A DNA stretch of 64,000 bases from Calothrix sp. PCC 6303 (lineage in GTDB: Bacteria > Cyanobacteriota > Cyanobacteriia > Cyanobacteriales > Nostocaceae). Below are positions 54,479 through 63,405 of the stretch, piece by piece. The notes under the pieces were generated by a model. It was given only the letters and a program-made list of their open reading frames with translations. It made no database searches and was not told the origin of the DNA. The translations under genes were made by a program, and so were the position numbers. The stretch lies in the NCBI RefSeq assembly GCF_000317435.1, contig NC_019751.1, positions 4,402,001 through 4,466,000 on the forward strand, given 5' to 3'. Every line of letters starts with the position of its first letter. The first letter of the stretch is position 1.

Positions 54479-55285
54479 TTACTGTAGCTTTAAAAACTTA
54501 TCTAAAGCTGCTACCATACTAGGTGCCCAACGCCGGGTATTTTTTACCCAATTGATATCTCTGTAGCGCGGATCTAATCCTACTGCTGCCACCCAATTAC
54601 TTTCAGCTTCTCCCTGTTCACCCTTTGCCCACAGTGCTGCGGTAATTGAGGCACGAACATCTGCAAATTTGGGATATTTACGCAGAATATTTCTCATTTG
54701 ACGAATTGCTTCATCTTTCTCACCTGTTTCGTATAATGCTAGGGCATAATTGGCACGGGCAAAGGCGAAATTAGGGGCAATATCTGCCGACTTTTGATAA
54801 TCTGCAATTGCTTTATCCCATTGACGTAATCCAGCTTCGGCATTACCTCGATTGTTGTAAGCCATCGCATCTTTGGGATCTATCTCCAATACATGATTAT
54901 AATCGGCGATCGCATCTTCCCACCGACCCAAGCCCTCTAACGCTGCACCTCGATTTAAGTAGGGGTCTGTAACATTTGGTGCTAGTTCTGCTGCGCGGTT
55001 ATAATCTCCTAGGGCTGCCTCTAATTTGTTCTGGCTTACCCGCGAATTACCGCGATTACTCCAAACCGCTGCATTATTAGGATACTCTTCGAGAATTTGT
55101 GTCCAATAGTTCTCCGCTGTGACAAAATCCCCCTTGTCAGTGGCTGCAAAGGCTTGATTCGTAACATCATTCAAGCGCTGTAATTCTTCTTGAGTCACCT
55201 GCGTCGGCTGAGTTTGCGCCATTACAGGTTGTCCCCAACCCAACGCCAACAATAAGCAAAAAATCAAAGCAATTAATTTCATCAT
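54479..55285 (-). CDS. Periplasmic tetratricopeptide-repeat protein
   Basis: A 268-residue protein. A signal peptide (LIALIFCLLLALGWGQPVMA, cleavage after VMA) precedes about five TPR units (EYPNNAAVWSNRGNSRVSQN, LAPNVTDPYLNRGAALEGLG, IDPKDAMAYNNRGNAEAGLR and similar). TPRs mediate protein-protein contacts. It is predicted to be exported; its partners are unknown. The upstream gap contains the 7-bp tandem repeats. It converges on the synthase gene. Confidence 0.9.
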   Translation of the reverse strand: MMKLIALIFCLLLALGWGQPVMAQTQPTQVTQEELQRLNDVTNQAFAATDKGDFVTAENYWTQILEEYPNNAAVWSNRGNSRVSQNKLEAALGDYNRAAELAPNVTDPYLNRGAALEGLGRWEDAIADYNHVLEIDPKDAMAYNNRGNAEAGLRQWDKAIADYQKSADIAPNFAFARANYALALYETGEKDEAIRQMRNILRKYPKFADVRASITAALWAKGEQGEAESNWVAAVGLDPRYRDINWVKNTRRWAPSMVAALDKFLKLQ

Positions 55286-55295
55286 GGGTAATAAA

Positions 55296-55393
55296 AGTTA
55301 GCAGTTATCAGTTACCAGTTACTAGTTATCAGTTATCAGTTACTAGTTACCAGTTACTAGTTATCAGTTACTAGTTATCAGTTACCAGTTATC
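55296..55393. repeat. Short tandemly repeated repetitive sequence: 14 units of 7 bp
   Basis: Fourteen heptamers follow in register from 55296 to 55393, all variants of AGTTAxC: AGTTATC, AGTTACC, AGTTACT and one AGTTAGC. It lies in the gap between the TPR and RNase D-like genes. Heptanucleotide STRRs are a hallmark of filamentous cyanobacteria. Related AGTTATC-type words also occur around 28230-28380. Confidence 0.92.
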
Positions 55394-55433
55394 AAATTTG
55401 TTCACTGTTTACTGTTCCCTGTTCCCTGTTTTC

Positions 55434-56063
55434 CTAATGTTCAAATAAATCACTAAATTGGTTTAAATCCAAAGAAACTATGGTGGGTAAGCATTTAAAA
55501 GATTCCTCTGCTAATTGCCAACGTTCTTCTCGTTGCAGCATACTCATCAGTTTTTGCCTAGCACCTAAAAGGTAGCGTACATCATTGGCGGCATAACTTA
55601 GTTGTTCGTCAGACAAATTTGCTGCATTTCCCCAATCAGAACTTTGGGCAGTTTTGTCAAGTTCTACTTTTTCTAATTCTTTAATTAAATCTTTCAATCC
55701 GTGACGATTGGTATAGGTACGGGCAAGTTTACTGGCGATTTTGGTACAAAAAACAGGCTGTACAAAGATATCAAGGTAGCGACGTAAGGTTGCCAAGTCA
55801 AAACGGGCAAAATGGAAAACTTTGACAATATTTTCCGCTTCTAGCAGCTTTTTCAAGTTTGGTGCTGCGGTTTGCCCCTTAGCAACGCGGATGACTGTAA
55901 CGTTACCATCCGGATTACATAGCTGTACTAAGCATAAGCGATCGCGTTGGGGAATTAACCCCATAGTTTCCGTGTCAACGGCAATGGCATCTGATTGGAG
56001 GTACGCAGTTAGTGTAGTTTCATCGAGATCGCGATCGCAAGCCTGAAAATCTGATAATGTCAT
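55434..56063 (-). CDS. Ribonuclease D-like 3'-5' exonuclease
   Basis: A 209-residue DEDD exonuclease: IAVDTETMGLIPQRDRLCLV (Exo I with Asp and Glu), FHFARFDLATLRRYL (Exo II) and LSYAANDVRYLLGARQKLM (Exo III, YAANDVRYL with the catalytic Tyr and Asp). It lacks the HRDC domain of full RNase D. It probably trims structured RNA 3' ends; the exact substrate is unknown. The domain length is complete. Confidence 0.93.
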   Translation of the reverse strand: MTLSDFQACDRDLDETTLTAYLQSDAIAVDTETMGLIPQRDRLCLVQLCNPDGNVTVIRVAKGQTAAPNLKKLLEAENIVKVFHFARFDLATLRRYLDIFVQPVFCTKIASKLARTYTNRHGLKDLIKELEKVELDKTAQSSDWGNAANLSDEQLSYAANDVRYLLGARQKLMSMLQREERWQLAEESFKCLPTIVSLDLNQFSDLFEH

Positions 56064-56145
56064 GAATCTTCAAAAATAAATATAGTGTCCACCAGATCAT
56101 TAGTATCCAGCAAACACTACTTTATTGTGCAAAAATTTGCTTAAA

Positions 56146-56691
56146 CTATCGACTGCGAAGAAAAAGTTGAGTTAGGTAAACCTCACCCTCACGATTTACC
56201 GCCACTCCAACTCCCGTCAGATTATAATTCCCTTTAATATTTACCAAATGTCCAGGACTCTTAATCCACCCACTCACCGCTTCTGCGACAGGATCATCAT
56301 ACCCTTGGTTAAATGCCACATTCTCAGATGCACTTTGATAGCCGATAGAAATTGAATTTACTCGCTTTTCAAAGCCTTTATGACTAAAAGGCACTTTCCC
56401 AACTGCCATATTTTGGCTGTGAATCCTGGCTTGCTTACTAATTCTGGCATCAAGGGTTAATTTAGATAAGCCTTTAGCAACCCGATATCGATTAATTTGC
56501 TCAAAAACTGATTTTTCTAAATCCGTAGTTTTAAAATTATTAATAGGTGCAACTTTACTTGACGCTGTTGATAACGACTTGCTTTGATCCGATTGACTGG
56601 ATTGAGATTGACTGGTGATAGAATTAGCCGTCAACCCGCTAGCAAAGACAAGCGTACTTAAAGCGAAGCAAAAAGCAGTTTGTCGAATCAT
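56146..56691 (-). CDS. Secreted CAP-domain (SCP/PR-1-like) protein
   Basis: A 181-residue protein with a signal peptide (FCFALSTLVFASGLTANSIT). A Ser/Gln-rich linker leads to a CAP domain: VFEQINRYRVAKGLSKLTLD, RISKQARIHSQNMAVGK, ASENVAFNQGYDDPVAEAV and SGWIKSPGHLVNIKGNYNLT. The paired His and Glu positions of the CAP pocket are seen in RIHSQNMA and SPGHLVN. Predicted extracytoplasmic; the function of bacterial CAP proteins is unclear. Confidence 0.93.
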   Translation of the reverse strand: MIRQTAFCFALSTLVFASGLTANSITSQSQSSQSDQSKSLSTASSKVAPINNFKTTDLEKSVFEQINRYRVAKGLSKLTLDARISKQARIHSQNMAVGKVPFSHKGFEKRVNSISIGYQSASENVAFNQGYDDPVAEAVSGWIKSPGHLVNIKGNYNLTGVGVAVNREGEVYLTQLFLRSR

Positions 56692-56899
56692 GCAAAACTC
56701 ATTGGTGTATAGGATTATTGAACTCAGATACTGTACATTTGTTTTTGATATACAAGTGTATTTATCGGTGTTCCGGAACAGACGAAATTTTTTAGATCCT
56801 CATCTTCTCGTTATTTTCACTAAATAACAATCCATGACTATAAAGTAATTATGAATTCATCTCGAAAACTTCAAAAAGTTAACATAAAGACTACTAACC

Positions 56900-57088
56900 T
56901 AGGAGTTACGCACTGTACAAATTAGTCATGGTATGATTTCACCGAAATAGCTTGTTTCAGACTTTGACCAATTTGTTTTTAGCGATAAATTAACCGTGGG
57001 GTAGGGGTTTAGCATTGCTAAACCCCTACGAGAAATATGGTTTTCCCGCAACATATATTTATTGTTTTCTGTCAATGCGTAAGTCCTA
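56900..57088. repeat. MITE-like repeat with TAGGAGTTACGCA ends (copy 2)
   Basis: TAGGAGTTACGCA (56900-56912) and TGCGTAAGTCCTA (57076-57088) are 13-bp terminal inverted repeats with one mismatch. Inside, GTAGGGGTTTAGCA (57001-57014) and TGCTAAACCCCTAC (57016-57029) form a perfect 14-bp stem with a single-base loop. No ORF is present. Its ends match the element at 30507-30650. Confidence 0.65.
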
Positions 57089-57277
57089 TAACCTAATATT
57101 CCTACGGTTTAAGTAAAGCGCGTAGTTTACCACCGTAGGTATCGCTAATCTTAGCAGCATCTCAGAAACCCGGTTTCACCACCTTCAACACCACAATTTT
57201 TCATCCTCCACCAAAGAAACCGGGTTTCCACCACCGACGCAAGGTTAAGCTGCCACGAGATTTATCCCGTACCACAA

Positions 57278-57308
57278 GATCCCCGATTTCTTCAAGAAGT
57301 CGGGGATC
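57278..57308. repeat. Dispersed GATCCCCGA hairpin, copy 1
   Basis: GATCCCCGATTTCTT and AAGAAGTCGGGGATC (57278-57308) form a nearly perfect 15-bp stem with a one-base loop. The same family occurs at 61468-61496, just beyond the other end of the CHAT gene. Confidence 0.7.
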
Positions 57309-57480
57309 TAAATCCTGTTGCAAAAACTGAAACCAGGTTTACTGACTCTTCACTTTAGCTTTAAACTGACCACTATATAATTCAGTATATCTCCGGAAAT
57401 AGAAAAATTATTCTTGTCCCAATAACCGTATTTATACGGTCTAATTTGCTACGACCAAAAATCTTGATTGAGGCTCAAAA

Positions 57481-60400
57481 ATGAATAGGTGCAGAAATAA
57501 CCAGGGATTTATCAAGTTTTCGCTACGCCAAATCAACTATTACAGCTTAATTTGTCTATTAAGCATGGTTTTTCTCTCAGATTCAGTTGGGGCAAGAACT
57601 AAACTTGCAGAGTTACAAATAGCACAGCAGCCAGCCACAAAGAAAGAGAACCCAGTAAATAGAAATGTTGATCCTAAGTTGAAAGCATTGTTAGAGGAAG
57701 CACACAAGTTACAGAAAGAAGGGCAAAATCTACAGCAGCAAGGAACATTAGAATCTCGAAAACAAGCTATAGCTAAATACAAACAAGCATTAAAAATTCA
57801 TCAGCGACAAGATGTGAAAGTTGCTTTTGATCAAGTTCGTGAAACTGAAGCTGTCTTGCTGTTAGCTATTGGAGGTATATATTCAAAGTTGGGTGAAAAT
57901 AAAAAGGCTGTGGAATATCTTGAAAATTCCTTAGTCGTTTTCCGCGAATTAAAAGATAATGAGCTTCTAAATATGGCTCTGGAGCGAATTGCTCAAGTGT
58001 ATACAGAATTAGGAGAAAAACAAAAAGCTTTTAATTCTCTCAACGAGGCATTAAAATTGGCTCGGACTGAAAATAACCCAAATCATATAATGGATACGTT
58101 ATTCTATATAGCTGGTATCCATTTTCAACATGGTGAGGTTCAAGAGGCGCTCAAATATTATAATGAAGCCTTAGAGATAGCAAAAAATATAAATAATTTA
58201 CCAAAACAAGCAGATATCCTATCTTTAATTGCTCAGACATACAGCATATTACAAGAATCTGATAAAGTTATTCATTTTTACAAGCAAGCATTAGAAATAA
58301 ATGAAAAAATAAACAAATTGTTAGGAAAATCAGGAAATCTAGTTGGTATTGCTTCAGTTTACGCTAGGAAAGGCGAAGTTCAGCAGGTAGATAAATATGT
58401 TCAGCAAGTATTAAAGTTAGAAGGCGAAATAGAGCAAAAAATACAGCAGCATCCAGAAATTATTGTTCCAGATTGTAATTTAGATCAAGTTCCAGAACAA
58501 GAACGCCAAATAAAGAAAGCAGAATGTACTGTAATTACAAAAAAAAAGTTGATTTTTCAAAAGTATTTAAATCGTCGAGAAATTTCTACTAGCTATCTCA
58601 CATTATTTGACTATAAACAGGTACTTGTTTATTCAAATCAACAATTAACCCTTGCCCATCAATTAGGAGAACCACTGGAAGAAGCAAATAGTTTGGATGC
58701 TCTTGGTGGTGTTTATGCGAACTTAGGTGACATTGAAAAAGCGCTGGATATTTATCAAAAATCTTTGGCAAAATTTCAAACCCTAAATAATCCATCATCA
58801 GTAGCATCTACTCTTGAAAGTATAGGTAGTTTATATCAGACTAAGGGCGAATATCAGCAAGCAATAGATGCTTTTAAAAAAGCAGTAAATATTTTTAGTA
58901 AAATAAACCGTACACTAGAAGTTTCTGTTTTGTATTCTCTAGCAAGTCTTTATAGAGATTTAGGAGACTACGAGCAAAGCCTTAGCACTTTTCAAGAAGC
59001 GATGAAGATATCTAAACAGATAAAGTTTGATACATTTATTGATATAATTAAACTTGGTATTGCTAAGACTTATTTTATAAGAGGGCAATTTTCTGAAAAA
59101 GTAAATTCTTCTACAAATGAAGCAAGTATTGATTATAAAGAAGCATTAAAATATTTGCAGCAATCGCTGAAATATAATTATGAAAAAGGTAACGCGAATG
59201 CAGAAATCATCAAACTTACAAATATTTCCAGAGTATATGAATTCCTCAAAAATTATCCACAAGCAATTGATTCTGCCGAACAAGCTTTAGCATTATGTCG
59301 TAAAAAGAAACTTAAATTCGGGGAACGTCTTTCGCTGAACAATTTGAGTTCGGCATATCAAGCCGCAGGAAAATATCCAGAAGCCCTGGAAACTATCAAT
59401 CAATTAATATCCCTATCACGTCAAGCTGGAGACATATCATATCAAGCTAGCGCATACCGAATCCAGGGTAAAGTGTATGCCGAGATAAAACAGCCACAAA
59501 AGGCGATTGAAGCTTTCAAACAATCTTTGGCACTGCGGCAGAAAACTAAAAATACAACAGAGCAAGCTATCATTTTATACGAAATGGCAAAGGTTGAACG
59601 AGATCGAGGTAATCTCACAGTTGCCCTAGAAGATATTCAACAAGCAACCGACATCATTGAAAGTTCTCGCAACAAAGTTGATGACAAAGACTTGCGTACT
59701 TCTTATTTTGCCACTAAACAAGATTACTACAAATTCAAAATCGACTTATTGATGGAACTCCACAAAAAACAACCATCAAAAGGCTACGATGCATTAGCAC
59801 TCAACACATCAGAACGCTCCCGCGCTAGAAGTTTAGTAGATTTACTCAAAGAATCCAACGCCAAAATCCGTAAAGGTGCAAACCCAGAACTATTACAACA
59901 AGAAACTAGTTTATTACAACAAATTAACGCCAGAGAAACACTACTAGAAAACTTAGGAAAATCACCCAATACAAACGAACTCATCATCAAAAATGCGACT
60001 CAAAGACTCACCACAGAAATTGTAGATCTTCGCAATCAATACAAAGAACTGCAAGCCAAAATCAGAATTTCTAACCCGAAATATGCTCAATTAATCAACC
60101 CAGATCCGAATAAGGACATTTTAAAATTACCTGAAATTCAGCAACAACTGGATAAAGACACTATCTTGTTGCAATATTCCCTTGGAGAGAAACGTAGTTA
60201 TCTCTGGTTAGTTACACCCGATTCACTCCAAGTTTACGAACTCCCCAAAGCTAAAGATATTGAAAAAGCAGTAGAAAAATTCCGAGATGCGATTCTCGCT
60301 AGTCCTACTCCCTATGGCAAAGATCATCCTGATGAAATCAGTCAAACAGCTTCCCAACTGAGTCAAATGATTCTCGCACCTGTCGCTAACAAGTTAGGGA

Positions 60401-61458
60401 AAAAGCGGTTGCTAATTGTTGCTGATGGTGCATTGCAAACTGTTTCCTTTGCGGCGTTACCTGACATAAATCCCCCACAGGCAAATGTAGAGACCCGAAA
60501 TTTCGCGTCTCTACAAAACCCAAACGTTGGCACAAAACAAACCCAAAAATCAACCCCATACCAACCTTTGATGATTAATCATGAAATCGTCAATTTGCCC
60601 TCAGTTACAGCCCTTGCAACCCAAAGAAAAGAACTGGCAAACCGCACACCCGCACCGAAAACCATAGCTATTCTTGCCGACCCTGTATATAGTGATACCG
60701 ACTGTCGCTTAACTAATCCAGATCCAAATTGCAAGGATGAACTTGCACCAGAACTTCAAGGTGTGAGACAAAATTCCGCATCAAGAGCAAAATCTCAACT
60801 CACTTCTGGACTGGAAGTTGAACGTTCTACTTTAGAACGTTCCGCGAAAAAGCTTAACCGCAATGGTTGGCGTAGACTTCCCAATAGTGGAATTGAAGCC
60901 AAGAAAATTTTAGATCTTGTCAAATCCTTAAACAAGTCTCCAAATATCTTAGAAGCGCTCAACTTTGAGGCAAATTACAACTGGGCAACTAATCCCGCAC
61001 TCAACCAATTCAAAATTCTCCACTTTGCTACCCACGGCATTGCAGACGGGGAAAAGCCAGAAAATTCAGGCATTATCCTATCCCTAGTTGACAAACAAGG
61101 CAAGCAAATAAAGGGTCTTCTGAGTTTGGGGGATTTATTCGACCGAGATTACCCAGCCGAATTAGTTGTTTTGAGTGCTTGTCAAACAGGACTTGGAAAA
61201 AACGTCAGCGGTGAAGGTTTAATTGGGTTGACAAGAGGATTAATGTATGCAGGTGCAGAACGAGTTGCAGTCTCCCTGTGGAGTGTAGACGACGAAGGAA
61301 CATCAGTATTAATGCAGGAATTTTATAAACAGATGTTACAGGAAAATAAAACCCCGGCTGCGGCAATGCGTGCCGCACAAATCAAGTTATCCCAGGATCC
61401 CAAATGGCAAAGTCCCTATTATTGGTCAGCTTTCACCGTCTCTGGTGAATGGCGATAA
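57481..61458 (+). CDS. TPR-CHAT protein (caspase-like protease fold)
   Basis: A 1325-residue protein. A signal sequence-like stretch (ICLLSMVFLSDSVGA) precedes about 800 residues of TPR-like repeats (LLLAIGGIYSKLGENKKAVE, ALGGVYANLGDIEKALDIYQ and similar). The C-terminal CHAT domain holds the catalytic His at residue 1185 (LHFATHGIADGEKPENSGII) and the Cys at residue 1234 (LVVLSACQTGLGKNVSGEGL), then GAERVAVSLWSVDDEGT and PYYWSAFTVSGEW at the end. CHAT is a caspase-like cysteine-protease fold; some bacterial CHAT proteins act in defence (for example with Craspase), but most have unknown substrates. The gene is long, intact and flanked by matching hairpin repeats. An in-frame palindromic repeat lies in the coding sequence at 60487-60514. 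Confidence 0.93.
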   Translation: MNRCRNNQGFIKFSLRQINYYSLICLLSMVFLSDSVGARTKLAELQIAQQPATKKENPVNRNVDPKLKALLEEAHKLQKEGQNLQQQGTLESRKQAIAKYKQALKIHQRQDVKVAFDQVRETEAVLLLAIGGIYSKLGENKKAVEYLENSLVVFRELKDNELLNMALERIAQVYTELGEKQKAFNSLNEALKLARTENNPNHIMDTLFYIAGIHFQHGEVQEALKYYNEALEIAKNINNLPKQADILSLIAQTYSILQESDKVIHFYKQALEINEKINKLLGKSGNLVGIASVYARKGEVQQVDKYVQQVLKLEGEIEQKIQQHPEIIVPDCNLDQVPEQERQIKKAECTVITKKKLIFQKYLNRREISTSYLTLFDYKQVLVYSNQQLTLAHQLGEPLEEANSLDALGGVYANLGDIEKALDIYQKSLAKFQTLNNPSSVASTLESIGSLYQTKGEYQQAIDAFKKAVNIFSKINRTLEVSVLYSLASLYRDLGDYEQSLSTFQEAMKISKQIKFDTFIDIIKLGIAKTYFIRGQFSEKVNSSTNEASIDYKEALKYLQQSLKYNYEKGNANAEIIKLTNISRVYEFLKNYPQAIDSAEQALALCRKKKLKFGERLSLNNLSSAYQAAGKYPEALETINQLISLSRQAGDISYQASAYRIQGKVYAEIKQPQKAIEAFKQSLALRQKTKNTTEQAIILYEMAKVERDRGNLTVALEDIQQATDIIESSRNKVDDKDLRTSYFATKQDYYKFKIDLLMELHKKQPSKGYDALALNTSERSRARSLVDLLKESNAKIRKGANPELLQQETSLLQQINARETLLENLGKSPNTNELIIKNATQRLTTEIVDLRNQYKELQAKIRISNPKYAQLINPDPNKDILKLPEIQQQLDKDTILLQYSLGEKRSYLWLVTPDSLQVYELPKAKDIEKAVEKFRDAILASPTPYGKDHPDEISQTASQLSQMILAPVANKLGKKRLLIVADGALQTVSFAALPDINPPQANVETRNFASLQNPNVGTKQTQKSTPYQPLMINHEIVNLPSVTALATQRKELANRTPAPKTIAILADPVYSDTDCRLTNPDPNCKDELAPELQGVRQNSASRAKSQLTSGLEVERSTLERSAKKLNRNGWRRLPNSGIEAKKILDLVKSLNKSPNILEALNFEANYNWATNPALNQFKILHFATHGIADGEKPENSGIILSLVDKQGKQIKGLLSLGDLFDRDYPAELVVLSACQTGLGKNVSGEGLIGLTRGLMYAGAERVAVSLWSVDDEGTSVLMQEFYKQMLQENKTPAAAMRAAQIKLSQDPKWQSPYYWSAFTVSGEWR
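60487..60514. repeat. Palindromic GTAGAGAC repeat inserted in the CHAT coding sequence
   Basis: GTAGAGACCCGAAA (60487-60500) and TTTCGCGTCTCTAC (60501-60514) form a palindrome with one mismatch. It encodes the VETRNFASL part of the protein in frame. Related GAGACG hairpins lie at 24864-24887 and 61521-61544. Confidence 0.75.
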
Positions 61459-61467
61459 GGATTTTAA

Positions 61468-61496
61468 ATCCCCGGCTTTTTGAAAAAGTCGGGGAT
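61468..61496 (+). terminator. Terminator-like hairpin after the CHAT gene (copy 2 of the ATCCCCG family)
   Basis: ATCCCCGGCTTTT and AAAAGTCGGGGAT (61468-61480 and 61484-61496) form a 13-bp stem with one G-T pair, 10 bp after the CHAT stop codon. It belongs to the same repeat family as the hairpin at 57278-57308 and may serve as the terminator. Confidence 0.6.
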
Positions 61497-61520
61497 CTGA
61501 AATAACGATGATACACAAAG

Positions 61521-61544
61521 AGAGACGTGACATGTCTCGTCTCT
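61521..61544. repeat. GAGACG hairpin repeat (copy of the 24864 family)
   Basis: AGAGACG (61521-61527) and CGTCTCT (61538-61544) with GACATGT between, as at 24864-24887. It lies between the convergent CHAT and membrane-protein genes. Confidence 0.65.
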
Positions 61545-61613
61545 ACAAGGATGCTTCAATTGAATAATCTTTAAATCAACTAAAAATCCCCATGAAAAAC
61601 ACAATGAACCTGA

Positions 61614-62369
61614 TTAATAATCGTATTCTTCATCTTGATTTCTGCGTCTTTGTCGCTGGTTACGTGGATTACGTGGGTTATCTTCTCTTTGCTCATCATC
61701 ACGACGGGGACGACGGGGAAGGTTTTGGTTATCATCACGCAAACGTAGACCAACTTCGATAAAGAAATTACGCTGTAAGTAAGGATAATCACTGACCCAG
61801 ATTTCCCGACTAGGGATGTAAACATCGCTAATTTCTTCGATTTGGCTTAAATCTGGTCGATTTGACATGACAATCATTTCGGCGATTTGCCCCAGGGCAA
61901 TGGCTTTATAGGCAACTCTTAGCGGTGCTTGAATTTCGGCAGTGAATCCGCTGTCATCACCAATTTCTAAATTGATCCGTTTTTCGCGGTTTTCAACGAT
62001 GACTAAATCACCTTTGTTATTAACAGTTTCTTGTTTACCAACTAATTCTTCGGAAATCCAGTAATCTAAAACTCTGCCTTGGAAAAAACCACTGTATTTA
62101 TAACGACGACATTTGAGATTTCGGATACTGGCAATAAATACCGGACCCCACAACCAATATAGGGCGGCAAAGAAGCCGAATACAAAGACAAAGGAACCCA
62201 AATCTCCGAGAAGTGATCTGACTATCAGAAGTACAATTGCTGCTACTACGGATATTAATAATCGCCGTAAAAAATCAGTAAATTTTCCCCAGCAATATTT
62301 GTACTGCGGACCAGTGGCAATGGTAGGAATTAATTGCTCGAATTTTTGGCGAGTCAGTGGGACAAGCAT
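61614..62369 (-). CDS. Conserved cyanobacterial membrane protein of unknown function
   Basis: A 251-residue protein. Two adjacent hydrophobic helices (LLISVVAAIVLLIVRSLL and FVFVFGFFAALYWLWGPVF) are followed by a soluble domain of about 130 residues (GRVLDYWISEELVGKQETVN, then LRVAYKAIALGQIAEMIVMS) and a strongly basic/acidic tail (NLPRRPRRDDEQREDNPRNP). No enzymatic motif is seen. It is the type sometimes labelled phosphate transporter permease in databases without evidence. The gene is clean and complete. Confidence 0.8.
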   Translation of the reverse strand: MLVPLTRQKFEQLIPTIATGPQYKYCWGKFTDFLRRLLISVVAAIVLLIVRSLLGDLGSFVFVFGFFAALYWLWGPVFIASIRNLKCRRYKYSGFFQGRVLDYWISEELVGKQETVNNKGDLVIVENREKRINLEIGDDSGFTAEIQAPLRVAYKAIALGQIAEMIVMSNRPDLSQIEEISDVYIPSREIWVSDYPYLQRNFFIEVGLRLRDDNQNLPRRPRRDDEQREDNPRNPRNQRQRRRNQDEEYDY

Positions 62370-62502
62370 TAGTAATTTTGGATTAAAGGTAAATAATATA
62401 TGGCGGAATGCAGGAGATGGGAGGAAGGAGACAGCAGTTAAGTGTTTCTAACTGCTAATTACCGACAGATGATAATTCTCTATTTCCCATCCCTAGTGTA
62501 AT

Positions 62503-63339
62503 TCAGAGTATCTTCTCTAACCCATATACTAATGACTTTAGCTGAAGAACCTTGCGAATTGCCAGTAATACACCGGGCATATAGCAAGCGCGATCGCTTG
62601 TATCATGGCGGAGGGTATATATTTGTCCGGCAGCGCCAAAAATCACTTCTTGGTGGGCTATTAAACCAGGTAAGCGGATACTATGGATTCTAATTCCTTC
62701 ATCTGCAAGGCTACCCCTTGCCCCGGTAATTTTCTCCGTTTCTTCTACTAATGGTGTGTTAAATGGTTTACCTAGTTCTGCTAACATTTGAGCGGTTTGA
62801 ATCGCTGTACCGCTTGGTGCATCTGCTTTTTGGTTGTGGTGTAACTCAATAATTTCCACATTTTCAAAGTATCGAGATGCGGTAACTGCTGCCTGCTGTA
62901 GAAGTACCATCCCAATTGAGAAATTAGGAATAACTAAGCAACCTGTACTGGCTTTGTCGGCAAAATCGGCTAAGTCTTGGAGTTGTTCTGTACTGAGTCC
63001 GGTGGTTCCCACTACGGGACGGATGCCGTATGCGATCGCGCTGCGAACATTATCGTATACTCCATCTGGGTGGGTGAAATCCACAATTACCCCTGGTGAC
63101 ATTTGCCTTTCTCCGGCAACATATCCCAACATCGGTTCCAATTGGTTGGTAATTGGCACTTCCAAGGGTTCACTTAACCCAGCTAATTCCCCCGCATCCT
63201 TGTCTTGGTGTGCCGGATTATTGTCAATCGCACCCATTAACTGCATGTCTGGTGATTGTGCGATCGCTTTAATCACTTCACGCCCCATTTTACCCGCTGC
63301 ACCATTCACAATCACCGGGATGATATCTTTGTTCGCCAT
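62503..63339 (-). CDS. dapB: 4-hydroxy-tetrahydrodipicolinate reductase
   Basis: A 278-residue NAD(P)H-dependent enzyme of lysine/diaminopimelate synthesis. The Rossmann motif is [20 protein letters not shown]. The catalytic and substrate loop is [20 protein letters not shown], with the DapB signature ELHHxxKxDAPSGTA. [20 protein letters not shown] and the final region follow. The ATG at 63339 is clear. It is followed upstream on the same strand by miaB, about 65 bp away. Confidence 0.97.
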   Translation of the reverse strand: MANKDIIPVIVNGAAGKMGREVIKAIAQSPDMQLMGAIDNNPAHQDKDAGELAGLSEPLEVPITNQLEPMLGYVAGERQMSPGVIVDFTHPDGVYDNVRSAIAYGIRPVVGTTGLSTEQLQDLADFADKASTGCLVIPNFSIGMVLLQQAAVTASRYFENVEIIELHHNQKADAPSGTAIQTAQMLAELGKPFNTPLVEETEKITGARGSLADEGIRIHSIRLPGLIAHQEVIFGAAGQIYTLRHDTSDRACYMPGVLLAIRKVLQLKSLVYGLEKIL

Positions 63340-63405
63340 ATAATTATGTTTATTTTCTGCCTAGAGCCAACAATGTTTTAGCTTAGATCGAATCTGGCTT
63401 TACTT

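Larger units (their letters stand above)
56692..57480. other. Repeat-rich intergenic region before the CHAT gene
   Basis: No gene is accepted over about 790 bp. It contains the MITE-like element at 56900-57088, the palindrome at 57001-57029, two CCCGGTTTC/AACCGGGTTTC words near 57169 and 57217, and a strong hairpin at 57278-57308 with GATCCCCGA and TCGGGGATC arms. The same hairpin family recurs at 61468-61496. The CHAT gene promoter should lie after 57310. Confidence 0.55.

Noticed and set aside
55296-55393. CRISPR or direct-repeat attachment site
   Set aside because: Seven-base units with no spacers; it is a classical STRR.
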